A stretch of 62,000 nt of DNA, taken from Apostichopus japonicus. Lineage: Eukaryota > Echinodermata > Holothuroidea > Aspidochirotida > Stichopodidae. The stretch spans positions 1,865,001 through 1,927,000 of the forward strand of contig NC_092562.1 of NCBI RefSeq assembly GCF_037975245.1. The letters run 5' to 3'. The notes under the pieces were generated by a model. That model had not been told where the DNA came from. It was given only the letters and a program-made list of their open reading frames with translations, and searched no databases. A program made the translations under genes and the position numbers. The number at the start of each line of letters is the position of its first letter. Position 1 is the first letter of the stretch. This document shows, piece by piece, positions 10,946 through 23,020 of the stretch.

Positions 10946-11394
10946 CAAATATGGTATATAGAACATGAATCCCATCCGGAACTGGATGGACCGTTACATT
11001 TTAGTTGACTTGCTATACAATATAAATTGATTAACTTTGATATTTTTGCAGGAACTATGCGATGTTAATATTGACAGCAGGGAGTCGTCATTTGTTCCTC
11101 TGCCTATTTATCTTGACTTTGTTACTTTGAAAACGCTTTGTTGACGTCCTTATTGCATCACAAATAGAGTTCGTACTCATTTTGTTTAAACATTATGTCC
11201 CTTCACGTTTGACCGGATGATGTTAAACGCGCAAAATGAAACTATCACACACCTTCAACATCAGTCGTCGTCTTGATTATAATCACGTGATACAAGCGGT
11301 AGCTTTTACGAAATTATTGGACTAAATCGTATTATTCGTATACACACATTACAATGTTTTAATATCTTAGAAATGACGAAAGGAGAGTAGTAGG

Positions 11395-11396
<2 letters not shown>

Positions 11397-11449
<53 letters not shown>

Positions 11450-11450
11450 C
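11397..11450. repeat. (TA)n microsatellite
   Basis: About 50 bp of uninterrupted TA. Confidence 0.95.
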
Positions 11451-11602
11451 AATAGGTTGTTAACATTTTAACGGCACCTTAAATAAATAGGAAGGGAACC
11501 CCTTTAAAGGAAATAATACTGGTTGAAATAGCGGACATTTAAACTCCATATTTCCAAACTATCCCAAATATGATATTTACTCGAACGTTTAACTTGTCGC
11601 AG

Positions 11603-11674
11603 TTTACTCTGTACAAAGGGTTACCTGTAGAACCAGACTGCGTGGCACCAGGACTACCGGTCTCACGGCCAAAG
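11603..11674 (+). CDS. Candidate 24-codon internal exon
   Basis: TTTAACTTGTCGCAG (acceptor AG at 11601-11602) is followed by 72 stop-free bases and then AAAG|GTGACC (donor GT at 11675-11676). This gives a phase-0 exon beginning FTLYKGLPVE and ending LPVSRPK. The segment is GC-balanced in an AT-rich setting. The minus strand is also open and reads a Gly/Ser/Thr-rich peptide (GSPGATQSGSTGNP), so strand is uncertain. No partner exon was found. Confidence 0.18.
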
Positions 11675-14339
11675 GTGACCTCTTCAATTGACTATAACTT
11701 CCTATCAGGATCACTTTTATCTCGAATAATCTTTGGCGCTCTTTCAGTTCGGAAATGTTCAGTCTACCGTGACCAAAGTTTGCCAATTTCTTTTTCTTCT
11801 TCTTTTTTGTTGTTGGCAGAGAGCGTATACATACACGTACATGCTGGTGAAAATGAAAATGTTGAATTACCATAAGATCGTTATCTGAAAATAAAGATGG
11901 CGTCCTACACATTTAATATATGGTCACTCGATCCAAATCACGTTACGATCGTTTCAATGAACAAAGTCCAGAGATTTTAGTCTGTACGTTGTATAGGCGT
12001 ATATTGATATAAAAAAATTGTTTCATATATATATATATATAGAATATAAATGATATAATAATACATTTATTATAATATAAAAAAATTGGGAAATATGTAG
12101 AATTGATACAACTTCTGGTTAAACGCTCGATATATCTCGAGTTCAGGAGTTGAGGTTTCGTCTAAGGAAATGGATCCTATAGTGACTGAGTACAAAGATC
12201 TTGGACTCGAACTGGAGAATTTTGAGAGCCATCGGCCTAACCCACACTGAGTACACAGAAAAAAATACTTCGTCAATGATCCAATTTGTGTGTGTGTATA
12301 TGTTTGTGTGAGACCTTGTGTGCGTCTTCCATCTTCTTAAGGTTTCAGTTAATATGTTTTTTATTCTTTTGAACCATTTTGCATAATTCATTATTCACGT
12401 TCATTTGTATGCTATACCATGATTTGTTTGTTCCTTCCACCCCACCCCAAACCCCCGCCCCCTCCCTCAATAATCCTAGAGAGAAACGTACTTGCTTCGA
12501 TAAAATTGTGTTTGGTATTCATATGTCGTATACGTTGAAGCCAGATCCTTGTTCGACGTTGTTGATAAAAACCGGTTTATTTCAGCCACCGCCCTCCCCC
12601 CACCCACCCCATGTCCCTTATATTATATGCACTACTGTACCGTAGGACTTGGACGTGCCAGAATACACAAATAATCCATTTTGACGGACACATTTTCAGG
12701 TAACATTGCGGTATTTCCTCACCAATTGAAGTCACATGTTCCACTGACCCTCGAAGTTTGTGCCCCTCCCCTCCCATCCCACCCCCCTTCGCTCAGAGTG
12801 ACCGCTCTCTTGTTGTATTTCGCTATGAGTTGTGAAACATAAGGGACAATTAAAGTAGATAATGGATCATTATTGTTTTTTAGTAGAACGTCTTTGAACA
12901 TCCATAAATAATTATTGCGATCAACAAAATTGCTTATTAAAAGTTTGTAATTTTATATAAGTTTTTTTTTTATTGAAGATTCCAGTTAGAATTTGATTCA
13001 TGAAAAACTAAATATCAATCATTTTGGTGAACTAAACCACAACATGTCAACATATGCCAACTCATTATTCAACTTTTACACCTTCGTTTAAGATTTATAT
13101 TACAATACTTTTTCTTCTTTTTTTTTACAAATTCATAAAAAACTAAAATAAGAAAAAAAAAATACATACCTGGGTCACTAGTTGTCAATAGGCTGAATAA
13201 TTGGCTCATTTTTTCTGCTTCATTTCCCAACCGCTGTCCATTAAATATTTCTTGATAAGTGTATAACATATTTTACTTTGACAAATCAAAGTTTGAAAGA
13301 GCATAACAAAATATTCTCTAACTTAAATACCTTCAGAATGACACCTGAAGTTCATCAGAGAGACGTGACCTGTTTTAATTAAACTACTTTCAACATGGGT
13401 TCTTTTGTTTTTAGGTACTTCATCGTTCCCTTTGAAGTAAAATACTTCTCCATAATCAGATTTAAGAGGGGGAAAAAATTGTTCTAGGATTTTCTAACAA
13501 AACGGAAGCAATTTTTATGATGACGCTAGGGAAAGAGGTATACATGGTATCTGTCAAAAAACTATCACCAATTATTGAAAAGAAAAGTCTAATATCGTAC
13601 AAACATTTCAGGACAAAATCGAAGTTTGGATGAGCACAAAAAAATATCTTCTAAAGACATTTATAACTGTTAAAATTTTCAATTGTTTCTTAAAAATTTA
13701 TCCTCTAATCTAAGACAGCCCCCCTCCCACGTCAACGCCGGGACCGGGAAGTATAGCTCCCACATTTGTTTGGAGCAATGATTTTCAGATAGGTCTGGAA
13801 ATGACTCGGGTCAACATAATAAATATTTTCAAATTTGGATCCAAAAAGGGCCAGATAATGTTTCATAAACGTTATATGTTATAGAAGCTTTAGGGTAATT
13901 CGTTACTTGGACTTTCTACCAGGGCGTTATACCCTCAAGCGAACCCTTGGACCCCGGGCCCGACGCTCCATGGTGCACACTACTCTGTAGTGGTGCAGCC
14001 ATAGACGGCCCTATCAACACCAGTATCAAACCATTGGACTGAATCCTGCCCTGTCCCCACCATCTTAAAACATGTGGCGTAGGCCTTGTAAGACATCAAG
14101 GGGTCATTTGCATTTTGCCCCATTATGCTACTACCTCTCAATCAGAGATTTCACCTCACAAAATCTCTCAACTATCTTATTTGATCCCATTTCAACATTT
14201 GTTTGAGAAAGAGTTGGAATCCCAGACAAAAGTAGAAAAGAAAATCGGCAAAATTAATTTTGTCACAAACAGAAACCAAATCATCACATATGATAGCCAA
14301 CGTATAGCATGTTTATTATGATTATGATTATTATGATGA
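11675..14339. other. Gene-free stretch with one GC-rich island
   Basis: Short C-rich tracts (G-quadruplex-prone on the minus strand) lie at 12439-12467, 12588-12608 and 12762-12788. A GC-richer island at about 13720-14110, with words such as GGACCCCGGGCCCGACG, stands out from the AT-rich background and may be part of an unrecognised interspersed repeat. No open frame in it is long enough to call. Confidence 0.4.
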
Positions 14340-14359
14340 TATATATATATATATATGTG

Positions 14360-14432
<73 letters not shown>
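14340..14432. repeat. (TA)n microsatellite
   Basis: About 90 bp of TA with TGTGTATG and ACATA interruptions. It lies just 5' of the tRNA-like body at 14481. Confidence 0.95.
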
Positions 14433-14438
<6 letters not shown>

Positions 14439-14480
14439 AAGCTGTCTTAAGCAAAGGGAGAACACTTCATGATCATATAC

Positions 14481-14555
14481 CGGGGCCGAGTAGTAATCGT
14501 GTTGGCGTTCTACCTGTACGACCAGCCGATCTGTCTCCAGTTGAATCCCTAGTTA
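14481..14555 (+). mobile_element. Diverged tRNA-like SINE head
   Basis: GGGGCCGAGTAGTAATCG resembles a Leu/Ser-type A-box region (GGCCGAGTGGTTAAGG). About 50 bp on, CAGTTGAATCCC resembles the B-box GGTTCGAATCC with two changes. Between them GTTCTACCTGTACGACCAG gives a plausible anticodon arm. It lies at the edge of a TA array, as does the SINE at 8955-9105. The head differs in sequence from that SINE, so it would be a second family or an old tRNA pseudogene. Confidence 0.4.
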
Positions 14556-16621
14556 ACACAATCATGATGATAACCACATGTACAAATTTTCGACTTCCAT
14601 TTTCATCTTCCCGCCAAATTTCCGATTCCAATTTAACGGCTCAAAGGATTTGTACCAGTGCTCTCACAAACATTAGAAATTGTTAATGAAACTTTAGACG
14701 GTTAGTTTGTCCACACAGGATGGGCGTTTGATTCCATGAAGGAATTGCTCTATGGGAAAGATAATTACAGCGTCCCAAATACCTTCATTGAAACAAGCCT
14801 TTCGAGTCCTGAAATGAGTCACCAAAGTCGTCTGGAAGTTGCAGAAACAAACCAAGGTATATATATATATATATAGAACGGACGTTTAATATCTTGACCG
14901 ATTTTAAGAAGTCCAGATCAAGAACAAAGATTGACTTAAGAGGAAAAGAGAAGGATTTGCCAGGAAATATTCCAAAACAGAACTGGTCACGCACCGCGTA
15001 CATTTTGCCTACTTTAAATTTGGCCTTTCTTTAAGCTTATATACATCTGTAGAAGAATAAGGTCATATTTGTGTAGTATGGAGATTACAGACACAAAAGG
15101 AGAAAAAAAAAAACGAAGGTGAATTTAGACATAATTTTAGTCTTGAGATGTCATCGTCCAAGACAAAAGGAACAATTTGAATGCTGGTAACATTCTCTAT
15201 TTTACGTTTCCACTTTTCAAGATAATCTAGCTATTCAGCTTTAAAATATGCTAAATCTTCGGATTGCTCCTTTAAGGCTGAATCGATGATGACGTCAATA
15301 TGTCAGTGAACACATAGATATTAATCTGAATCCATTGTCTTAGATATTAGGTTTTAGGTTCATTTAAAAGTCAGAGCTCCCGTGGACTACAGTCAACACC
15401 ATTTTTCCTTTGAAATTTATGAGATCCATTGTAAAATGTAATTTGAGGTCATAATAGTGTTATTTTTTCCTATTGAGCTTTCCGAAGAACTTTCCTACAT
15501 TGGTCTCTATGTTAGACTGAGTAATTTAGCCACATTCATTAATGAACTTTTACCTGGGATGTTTATAGGTTCGTTTCTCCAGCAACAAATACAAAATTTA
15601 AAGTGGTATTGCAATACATCCTTTGACGTTCTATAACATATCAACATTAGTTTGTGCCTAAGGTCATCATTGAAAAGTTTTTTTTATTGCACGGATAAAT
15701 AGAAATTTAAACGTCACAAAATTATGTTCCATAATGATATGAGGACTGATTCACGTAAAACACACACACATTCTCGGCCTACGTTTGTTACTATTTTCAA
15801 ATATTGTACACAACTTTTGTCATTGGCCTAGAGAAACATTCTACTTAATTTCCACCATACTATGTATGTGCCTTAGTCATGTTTCTAGAAATTATGTCAA
15901 ACCTCGATTCCTCTTTCAGAATTTTTTCTTATACAATTTCCTGCTGTCATGAACGATCCTTGCTTAAAAACAAGAATATATGCCCACATCCATTTCGCAC
16001 CTTTCCATGGCCCCTCTTCCAATGTATCATACCACCATTGGTATAATCTTCCCCCCTTATCTAAGGCCTCTTCCCACCACCAGCTACCCCTTTTCACTTG
16101 TATATCGCTTTTCTCTTTTTAATCCCTTAAAGAAAAGGGGGTAAAAGAAAATAACACCTGGAAAATTACTGTTTCAGCTTGTCTCGATGACCTAATGAAC
16201 GCTTACAACAATAACATCTTATTTTAATTAAGAAAGCATTTACGAAATCTAGGTCGATTGTCATCAGTTATGAATCATTGGACATGACCCTAAGAGACGT
16301 CGGATATTGGGGGTGAGACCATGTGATCTAACGAGATGCAGGTAACAGTAAGTTCCCCTCCCTGCCAGTGACCCTCAGTGACTCGAGAGATGAAAAACAG
16401 AAGGAAGTGTGGTCTGGTTTTGCGGGATCGTGTTGATGGATTTAATTTCAAACGCGACTAAACACAGGCCACAAAACTTTAAAAATGACGGCGCTATATT
16501 GATTCATGTATTTCGCTTTGAATAAAGTACAACAATATACATTTGGTGTTAATATACACGAGTTAAACAGAGTGGTTATAGCTTATTGCTATATATGTGT
16601 GTTTTCGAATCCGCGTGATTC
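14556..16621. other. Gene-free stretch
   Basis: Contains a short TA run (about 14858-14874) and a TGACGTCA at 15290-15297. A Trp-rich minus frame (15897-16097) arises from TGG-rich sequence and has no ATG. Segments open on both strands near 16270-16440 could not be resolved into a gene. Confidence 0.45.
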
Positions 16622-16623
16622 AT

Positions 16624-16653
16624 TTGTTGTTGTTGTTGTTGTTGTTGTTGTTG
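16624..16653. repeat. (TTG)n microsatellite
   Basis: Ten perfect copies of the trinucleotide. Confidence 0.95.
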
Positions 16654-17072
16654 ATAAAACAATGGATTAACATCAACACGATTTAAGGCCTGTCCTGATC
16701 ACCTGGCGTCATCTTTTGTCAATGTAGGCTTTATTATAGGGAATCAACAAATATTTTAAAGTTAAAATGTCTTGTAAACCGAAATAGCTGTAAACTTAAT
16801 TTATTTCTAACACTCAGATATTGCCAGTTAGTTTTCGCACTATTCACTAAATTTCTAACTAACTCATCCATTTATGATAATGTTATAATCGTAATTATAA
16901 ACAATCTTCAGAATATGATATCATACGGATCTTTTCAATCCTTTTAATTTTGCCAAAACGTCATAAAACGCTGAAAATGTCCCCCACCATACTCCTCCCC
17001 CACCCCACCCCCCACACACACATCACCTCTATTCCCCGTGTCTTCATATTGGAATCGTGTCTTTCCCTTAAT

Positions 17073-17160
17073 TGTTAATCTTAGCGCCACGAGATTTATT
17101 TCATAGTTTGTTTTGCGCTATATAAAAATTATGTATTATTATTATTATTGCTATTATTAA
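17073..17160 (+). mobile_element. 3' end of a LINE/SINE retroelement with (ATT)n tail
   Basis: TTAGCGCCACGAGATTT is followed by GCGCTATATAAAAATTATG and then (ATT)n at about 17141-17160. Paired AGCGCC...GCGCTATATAAA words directly before an ATT repeat are the familiar 3' terminus of L2/CR1-clade LINEs and the SINEs that borrow it in many animals. The body upstream is not recognised, so the copy is 5'-truncated or diverged. The tail words are what the reverse transcriptase recognises in such families. Confidence 0.5.
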
Positions 17161-19859
17161 TCTTGTTTTTCATTTGTCATTTTGTTTCTTGAAAAATCCA
17201 TAATGCAACGCAATATCTACAGTTAATAATACAATATACGAAATAAGACAACTTTTCACCGTGACCATAACGGAGGGCTTTATATGGCTATATGGAAATA
17301 TGAGTAAAGAATACGGATTAAATATTTGTTAAATAAGAACCATCCCACATTGGAAAGTTTCGACTACGCTAAAGGCGACATCGTCTTTGCGATACGAACT
17401 GGAGACAAAATGTCTCTCAAATTATTTAGTTAGCCTCAATGCAATGGCTTAGTTTGGATTCTTTCCAGACAATGTCTAAGTTATTGAAAGATTGGAAATA
17501 AAACATATTAATGAGAAGGGGGGGGGATAAATTCTCCTTTCGAAGGAGTGTATGATATTGTCACAACCAATCTTCAAAAGACTGAAATATTGTTTTTTAA
17601 TTGATCGCAACTTCTGAAGCAGTGAGGGAAGGGGGGGGGAGGGGGATGAGAAAAAATAAACAAAAATTGTTTCGAGCGATTCTGATTTGCTTTGTTTAAT
17701 TTAAATCATTATGTTACCAAAGAGAGAAATAATATGATTTAGTATATATAAGGGAAAGCGTTAACATTTCTGATAGAATTATTAAATATAATTAATAACT
17801 TGATATTTCAGAAAAAAGGCAATAAATGTGATCGTACGAATGGTTTTTTAAACCTTTTTTGGGGATGGGGCGGGGGTTGGGGTTGGGGTGGGTGAGTTAG
17901 AATGAATGATTTGATATTTAAAACTCCTTAGTTTACCCCACCCACCTTCGTCTGCTCCCCTATCCCCCCCTCTCCTCAATTCCATTTTAAACAATTGATA
18001 ATGTGATATTTTCCGAATTGATTTTGCATTTTAAAATAATAGTTTGAAATAATGAAGTATCACAGCAACAGACAGTTGTAGAATTGAATGGAAAAGATAA
18101 TTACTAGCTAGCTTAATTAAACTTAATTTTGATGAAAGATATCAATCAATTTGTTAAGGGTTTTTTTTTTTTTGAAATTGTAATCAAATTTTCCGTAACA
18201 CTTAATGGGCTTGGTAACTTACTTGCGCCGATGTATGTAGGAAGTAACAAAGACAAAAAGTTGCTTTCAACCGGATTTTCACTTGATAACGCATTCAATA
18301 ATAACATTTTTTTAAATTAATTTTCTTTCACATTTTTGCTCGAGATTATCACACGAATGATTTGACAGACTATATACGATATCATATAATACCGTGTACC
18401 GTTGTAAGTATAAGATTAATTCACATGGACAATTTTTTTGTTTTTTTGGGGGGGGGGTTCGTCATCTGTGACGTCACATTACGTGTTGTTCAAAACGGAG
18501 ATTGTAACCAACTTGTTGATTACACTTCTGTCAATAATCGCGGAGAATTTTTTTCTTCTTACGTTACATAACAACAGGTTGCTTGAATAATAATCATGCT
18601 AAAATTAGGCCACGTGTCTTCTTAAAATCTACTTAATACTTTTTTTTTGATGTCCCTTCCCCCTCTTTTTATTTCATCCTTCTCCTTGTTTTATTTTTTT
18701 TTTGCGTTTCTCATCTTCATCTTCTTGTTCGTTTTGTTCTTCCTTTAGCTTGAAATTCCTTTCCCATTTCAAAGTCCACTTATCTATTTAGCGAAACAAC
18801 ACGTATAACATAATCATGATATTTTCTGTGGCCCCAGCTTACAAACTCTTGGGGCGTTTGTACTTTTCTCTCCTGTTATATGGAACTAGAGCAATGCAGG
18901 CCGGCGGCTTCTCTAAAGTTTACCTTTCATAGGGATGAGGACGTGTTAAAGCTTTTTACTTACGCCCAGTTTTCCCCTCTTGTCTTTTTTTTTTGCATTA
19001 AAATATAGACATCTACTCTGAGAGGTTAAAATGACATGGCTGAGGGCAAGCAGACAAGCAGGTTCCTTCTCGTATTGATTGGTCGGAAAATAACCAACTA
19101 TGATACATCTAGCTGTCATTCTCTGATATACTCAGAGCAAAAAAAAAAACTAAGATAAGAAGGTATTTCATGTTACAAGTTCAATTTAGTGGCTCATGTA
19201 TAATGTTGGTCGTACCTCCAAGCAACCCCTGCAGGGAGGGTTCTATGCGTTTTTTTGAAAAAGAAAAATAGAAGAAAAGAAAAAAATCGAGGGAGAAATT
19301 TTTTGAAGTGTTGTCAATACACGGTAGAATAATTTCACCTTTTGTTTATGTCTTCTTTTTTTTCTTCGGCGGATAATTACCATGCCTTTATTGGTCCCAC
19401 GTTACGGACATGATATGCATTAATCAAGCACTAATCGAAGTGCTTTGAGTCTTCGTAAAAATCGATGAATATTCATAGAATAACTGGTTGCAAGTGGGTT
19501 TCTTTCCTCTCCTCGTTTTATTCCTATTTTTCCCTTTTTTTTTTCCTTTTTTTTTCCTTTTTTTTTGTAGATCGCTTTGCACTCATTTCGTGAAAGATTA
19601 TGGCATTTGTCGAATAATTCTGAACTTTTCAAATCCATTAGAAGACAAACTCTATGTTTTTTAACAAGTTGGAACAGTTTTACAAGTTCTAACAGCTAAA
19701 AATTTCATAATATAATCAGACGAGATAACGTAGGATAATAAAGTGACATTTAAGAATCAAGAACCTTTTTGTTAAACGAACTTATTTTGGTATAAAGAGT
19801 GAGCCGTTTCCAATTCAGTCACATAGGATGTCATATTCATAAATGTATGATATAGTCAA
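17161..19859. other. Gene-free stretch
   Basis: Holds a G-quadruplex-like tract at 17861-17892 facing a C-rich tract at 17935-17975. A T-run/G-run junction lies at about 18429-18457, followed by TGACGTCA at 18469-18476. No supported exon. Confidence 0.45.
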
Positions 19860-21290
19860 CAAACATGATGATAACATTATAATAACATAGCATTAATAGA
19901 ATGATATCATCAAGGAAACATAATGGTATTACTATTATTATTATTATTACTGCAGCATTGTGGTATCGTTATACTTTCATAATGATATCATCATGAATAT
20001 TTCATATAGTATTATCATGCTGTCATCATGGAATAATCATGGTAATATTATGCTATCACGATGGAATTCATTATGCTATTATAATGGTATCATGATGGTA
20101 ATATAATGGTATCATCATGCTATCATGATGCTATCATCATGGTAATATTATGCTATCATCATGCTATCATGATGGTATTCATTATGCTATCATAATGTTA
20201 TCATCATGGTAATATTGTGGTATCATCAAGCTATCATGGTGCTATCATCATGATAATATCACGGTATCATCATGTTGTCATGATGGTGTCATCATGGCAA
20301 AATCACAGTATCATCATGTTGTAGTCATGGTATCATCATGGTAATTTCAAGGTATCATCATGCTATAATTACTTTAACATCATACTGCTATAATATGATC
20401 ATGTCAACACCAAATTATCATCACGGTATCATGCAAACATCATGATATTAACGATCATGTTATTTCAGTTTGTCATGCTATTATCGATTGTATCACCATC
20501 CTATCATCGTCTCATCATCATTTAATCATCATAGCACCATGTCAGTATCATGGCATCATCATATTAGAAGAATTTGATCATCATAATATCATGTCAACAT
20601 CAGAGCATCACCACGATATCACATTATCATCATGATAATTTGCTATTATGTCATCATGGTTTAATCTTATTAGTATCATGTAATCATTATAGCATCGTGT
20701 CAACATCTTTGCATCATTATGATATCAGCAAGGTATCACGTTGTCTTCTTGATATGTTGAGAGTAGCATCATGGTATCATCAAAGTATCTTGTCAACATC
20801 ATAGCATCAAATCAACGTAGTGGTATCATGACATTGTCACATTGATTTTGTTGATTGTATCACCATGGTATCATCATATTATCATTATAGCATCATATTA
20901 ACATCGTATCATCAACCCAACGTAGTCGTATATCATCACTTTGTCAAATTGATACTGTTGATTGTATCACCATGGTATATCATATTATCATTATAGCATC
21001 ATATCAACATCATAGCATCAAATCAACGTAGTGGTATCATGACATTGTCACATTGATTTTGTTGATTGTATCACCATGGTATCATCATGTTATCATTATA
21101 GCATCATATCATAATCGTATCATCAACCCAACGTAGTCGTATATCATCACTTTGTCAAATTGATACTGTTGATTGTATCACCATGGCACCATCATATTAT
21201 CATTATAGCATCATATCAACATCATAGCATCAATTCAACATCGTGGTATCATCAAATTACCCTCTTGACATTGTTGATAGTATCAGCATT
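19860..21290. repeat. ATCATG-rich tandem repeat, ~105-bp units in 211-bp dimers
   Basis: The whole 1.4 kb is built from ATCATGGT/ATCATCATG words. In the 5' part, units spaced 100 bp are visible (GGTAATATTATGCTATC at 20041 and 20141). In the 3' part the word TTGAT(T/A)GTATCA recurs at 20851, 20958, 21062, 21169 and 21274, that is every 104-107 bp. Alternate units are more alike: the words at 20795, 21006 and 21218 are 211-212 bp apart. Divergence decreases toward the 3' side. Open frames here (for example 20574-20804) are repeat shadows. Confidence 0.85.
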
Positions 21291-22160
21291 AATCACGTTT
21301 CAACAAAATAAAGCAAAGCAAAAGAGCTATAAAATTCTTGCCAGAATGATAATTTATTTTCTTTAACGTTAAAATTTGATATCGACATTAATATCTCTTC
21401 CCGTCAGACTTTGACAGAAGTAATTTCTTCTTAAATATTATATATTGTTATTTTGTAATATATTAGGCAAAATTTGTTTTGTCTTCGGGAGGACAGAATA
21501 TATGTTTTTGTAATGTTCACGGGTACAAGCTTAACATACGAATTTAAGAAAAAAGAAATCTAGTCAAACCGGAAATAGGGTGAAATATTAGAAGAATATG
21601 TTAAAATGCTTCATTTTTCTGTTAGCTATAGGTAAGCTTGTCCAAATGACCTCTCAGAGTTTGTACTTATTTTGAAATGGTTCTGAGTATATAGCCTTGA
21701 GGGTCATACCAAACGTAATCCTTACAAATTAGATCCACTGGGGGGATATCTTTTGTCAACTTGGGTGCGAGACCTAATTCTTACCACCTTAGTCAGTATT
21801 TTGTTCTTTATTGAATAAAGGTAAACGTGAAAATAGAACAACCAAAGAGTAAAAACATAAAAAAAAAAAATATTGAATTAGAGAATTGAATAGCGGGCAG
21901 TGCATAGTGTTTGTAGATCGCAAAAATAAACTCGACTTTGAAATGTCAGTATTATTATTGTGAGGTGAATAAAAAGAATAAGAACACAACAATATTTGAA
22001 AGAAATAAGTACGGTGATTATTTGGTGAAAAATTAGGCCACGATGAAAAGGGGCGAAAGAACCAATTGTGTTCGTTAAAATGATTGACTATACGGTGTCT
22101 TTTATTTGCTTCTCAAAATTGTTTTTTCTTTCGGCGAAAATATTTGGCATGGTGAAAGAG
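21291..22160. other. Gene-free stretch
   Basis: AT-rich DNA with no recognisable feature. Poly-A runs near 21860 are unremarkable. Confidence 0.5.
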
Positions 22161-22309
22161 GGTGTATAGTGTCAGACGAGACATTAGATCAGGCTGGTGT
22201 GTATAGTAGTAGCTGTCAATGCGAGGTACTACAGCCGGAGGACAAATTTGAGCAGCCTATGGGCTCTATGAGATCAACCCGTTTATACTTTTGTAAGAAG
22301 AAAGAATAA
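22161..22309 (+). CDS. Candidate 3'-terminal exon with AATAAA
   Basis: After a pyrimidine tract (about 22118-22137) and AG pairs at 22157-22160, one frame runs open for 49 codons to TAA at 22307-22309. Its composition is balanced and non-repetitive (CIVSDETLDQAGVYSSS, then CQCEVLQPEDKFEQPM). A canonical AATAAA at 22305-22310 overlaps the stop codon. There is no ATG near the start, so it could only be a downstream exon. The family is not recognised and the minus strand is partly open too. Confidence 0.22.
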
Positions 22310-22744
22310 AAAGGGAAAGAGAATTTAAGCCCAGGTGTGTTAGAACGTATTGTTATAAAAAAGCAGGTTCGGATTAACTCTTATTGACACCTGAATGCAC
22401 TTTTTGTCATCAAAAATCTTGAGTTCATTTTGACCTCTTAACGTCGATAGGTTCTTTACACTTCTATGAACTTTTTATAGGTTAAAATATTTGTGGGAAT
22501 GTCTAAGTAATCAAATTTTTAAATGCAAGAAAAAAGAAGAAGAAAAAAGAAAAAGGGGGGGGGCCACGAATAGGGGGTGTACAGGATGTCTTTCTCATCG
22601 GCTGAATTTTTTAAAACTAAATATAGTGAAATGTGTGGCGCCCTTTCATATCATTAACGGTCTGCGTCACTACTTTAAGAAGAGCTTTTTTTTACGGCGG
22701 CATGCTAAAAAGAAATGAATATTCATGAATGATAAACATTTATT

Positions 22745-22921
22745 CAGCCAGTTGGGACAATTTCCAAAATCATGCTCTCAAAGCACTGGTATTGACAGTA
22801 CAAACAGTTCCTCACCTTGATCTGATAGAAACATGATATTCATAATGCTCGTACTGACAATACGAGTGTTTCAAGCGGGACATGACACTACAGTATAGAA
22901 AATAATTGTCCCAACTGGGTG
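22745..22921. mobile_element. 177-bp hAT-type MITE with 8-bp target duplication
   Basis: The ends CAGCCAGTTGGGACAATT and, inverted, CACCCAGTTGGGACAATT match over 18 bp with one mismatch. The element is flanked by a perfect direct repeat CATTTATT (22737-22744 and 22922-22929). An 8-bp duplication with CA(G)-type ends is the signature of hAT transposition. A second inner inverted pair (about 22780-22801 against 22849-22872, consensus CACTsGTATTGwCAGTAC) lets the whole element fold into a long hairpin. There is no coding capacity, so it needs a transposase in trans. Confidence 0.85.
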
Positions 22922-22962
22922 CATTTATTTCACTATATACACTTTGTGCGGCCGCTTCTCTT

Positions 22963-23020
22963 CTTGCTTGCTAGCTTGTTTGTTTGTTTGTTTGTTTGCT
23001 TGCTTGCTTGCTTTCTTGCT
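22963..23020. repeat. (TTGC)n/(TTTG)n microsatellite
   Basis: Tetranucleotide runs alternate TTGC, TTTG and TTGC. This yields the spurious LFVCLFVCLLACFLA and KQANKQTNKQ frames. Confidence 0.9.

Noticed and set aside
11604-11912. 102-codon minus frame overlapping the 11603 exon candidate
   Set aside because: Runs through a poly-Lys-coding A-rich tract and has no coherent domain.
15897-16097. Trp-rich 66-codon minus frame (SWWWEEALDKGG ... WWYDTLEEG)
   Set aside because: It starts at GTG, not ATG, and the Trp codons come from a TGG-rich, C-run-complementary tract.
16270-16440. Exon-like frames on both strands (VTLSDSRDEKQ plus; TEGHWQGGELTVTC minus)
   Set aside because: Both strands are open with weak splice sites, so neither could be preferred.
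17861-17892. Telomere-like GGGGTT steps
   Set aside because: Only two or three steps within a G-rich tract; not a telomeric array.
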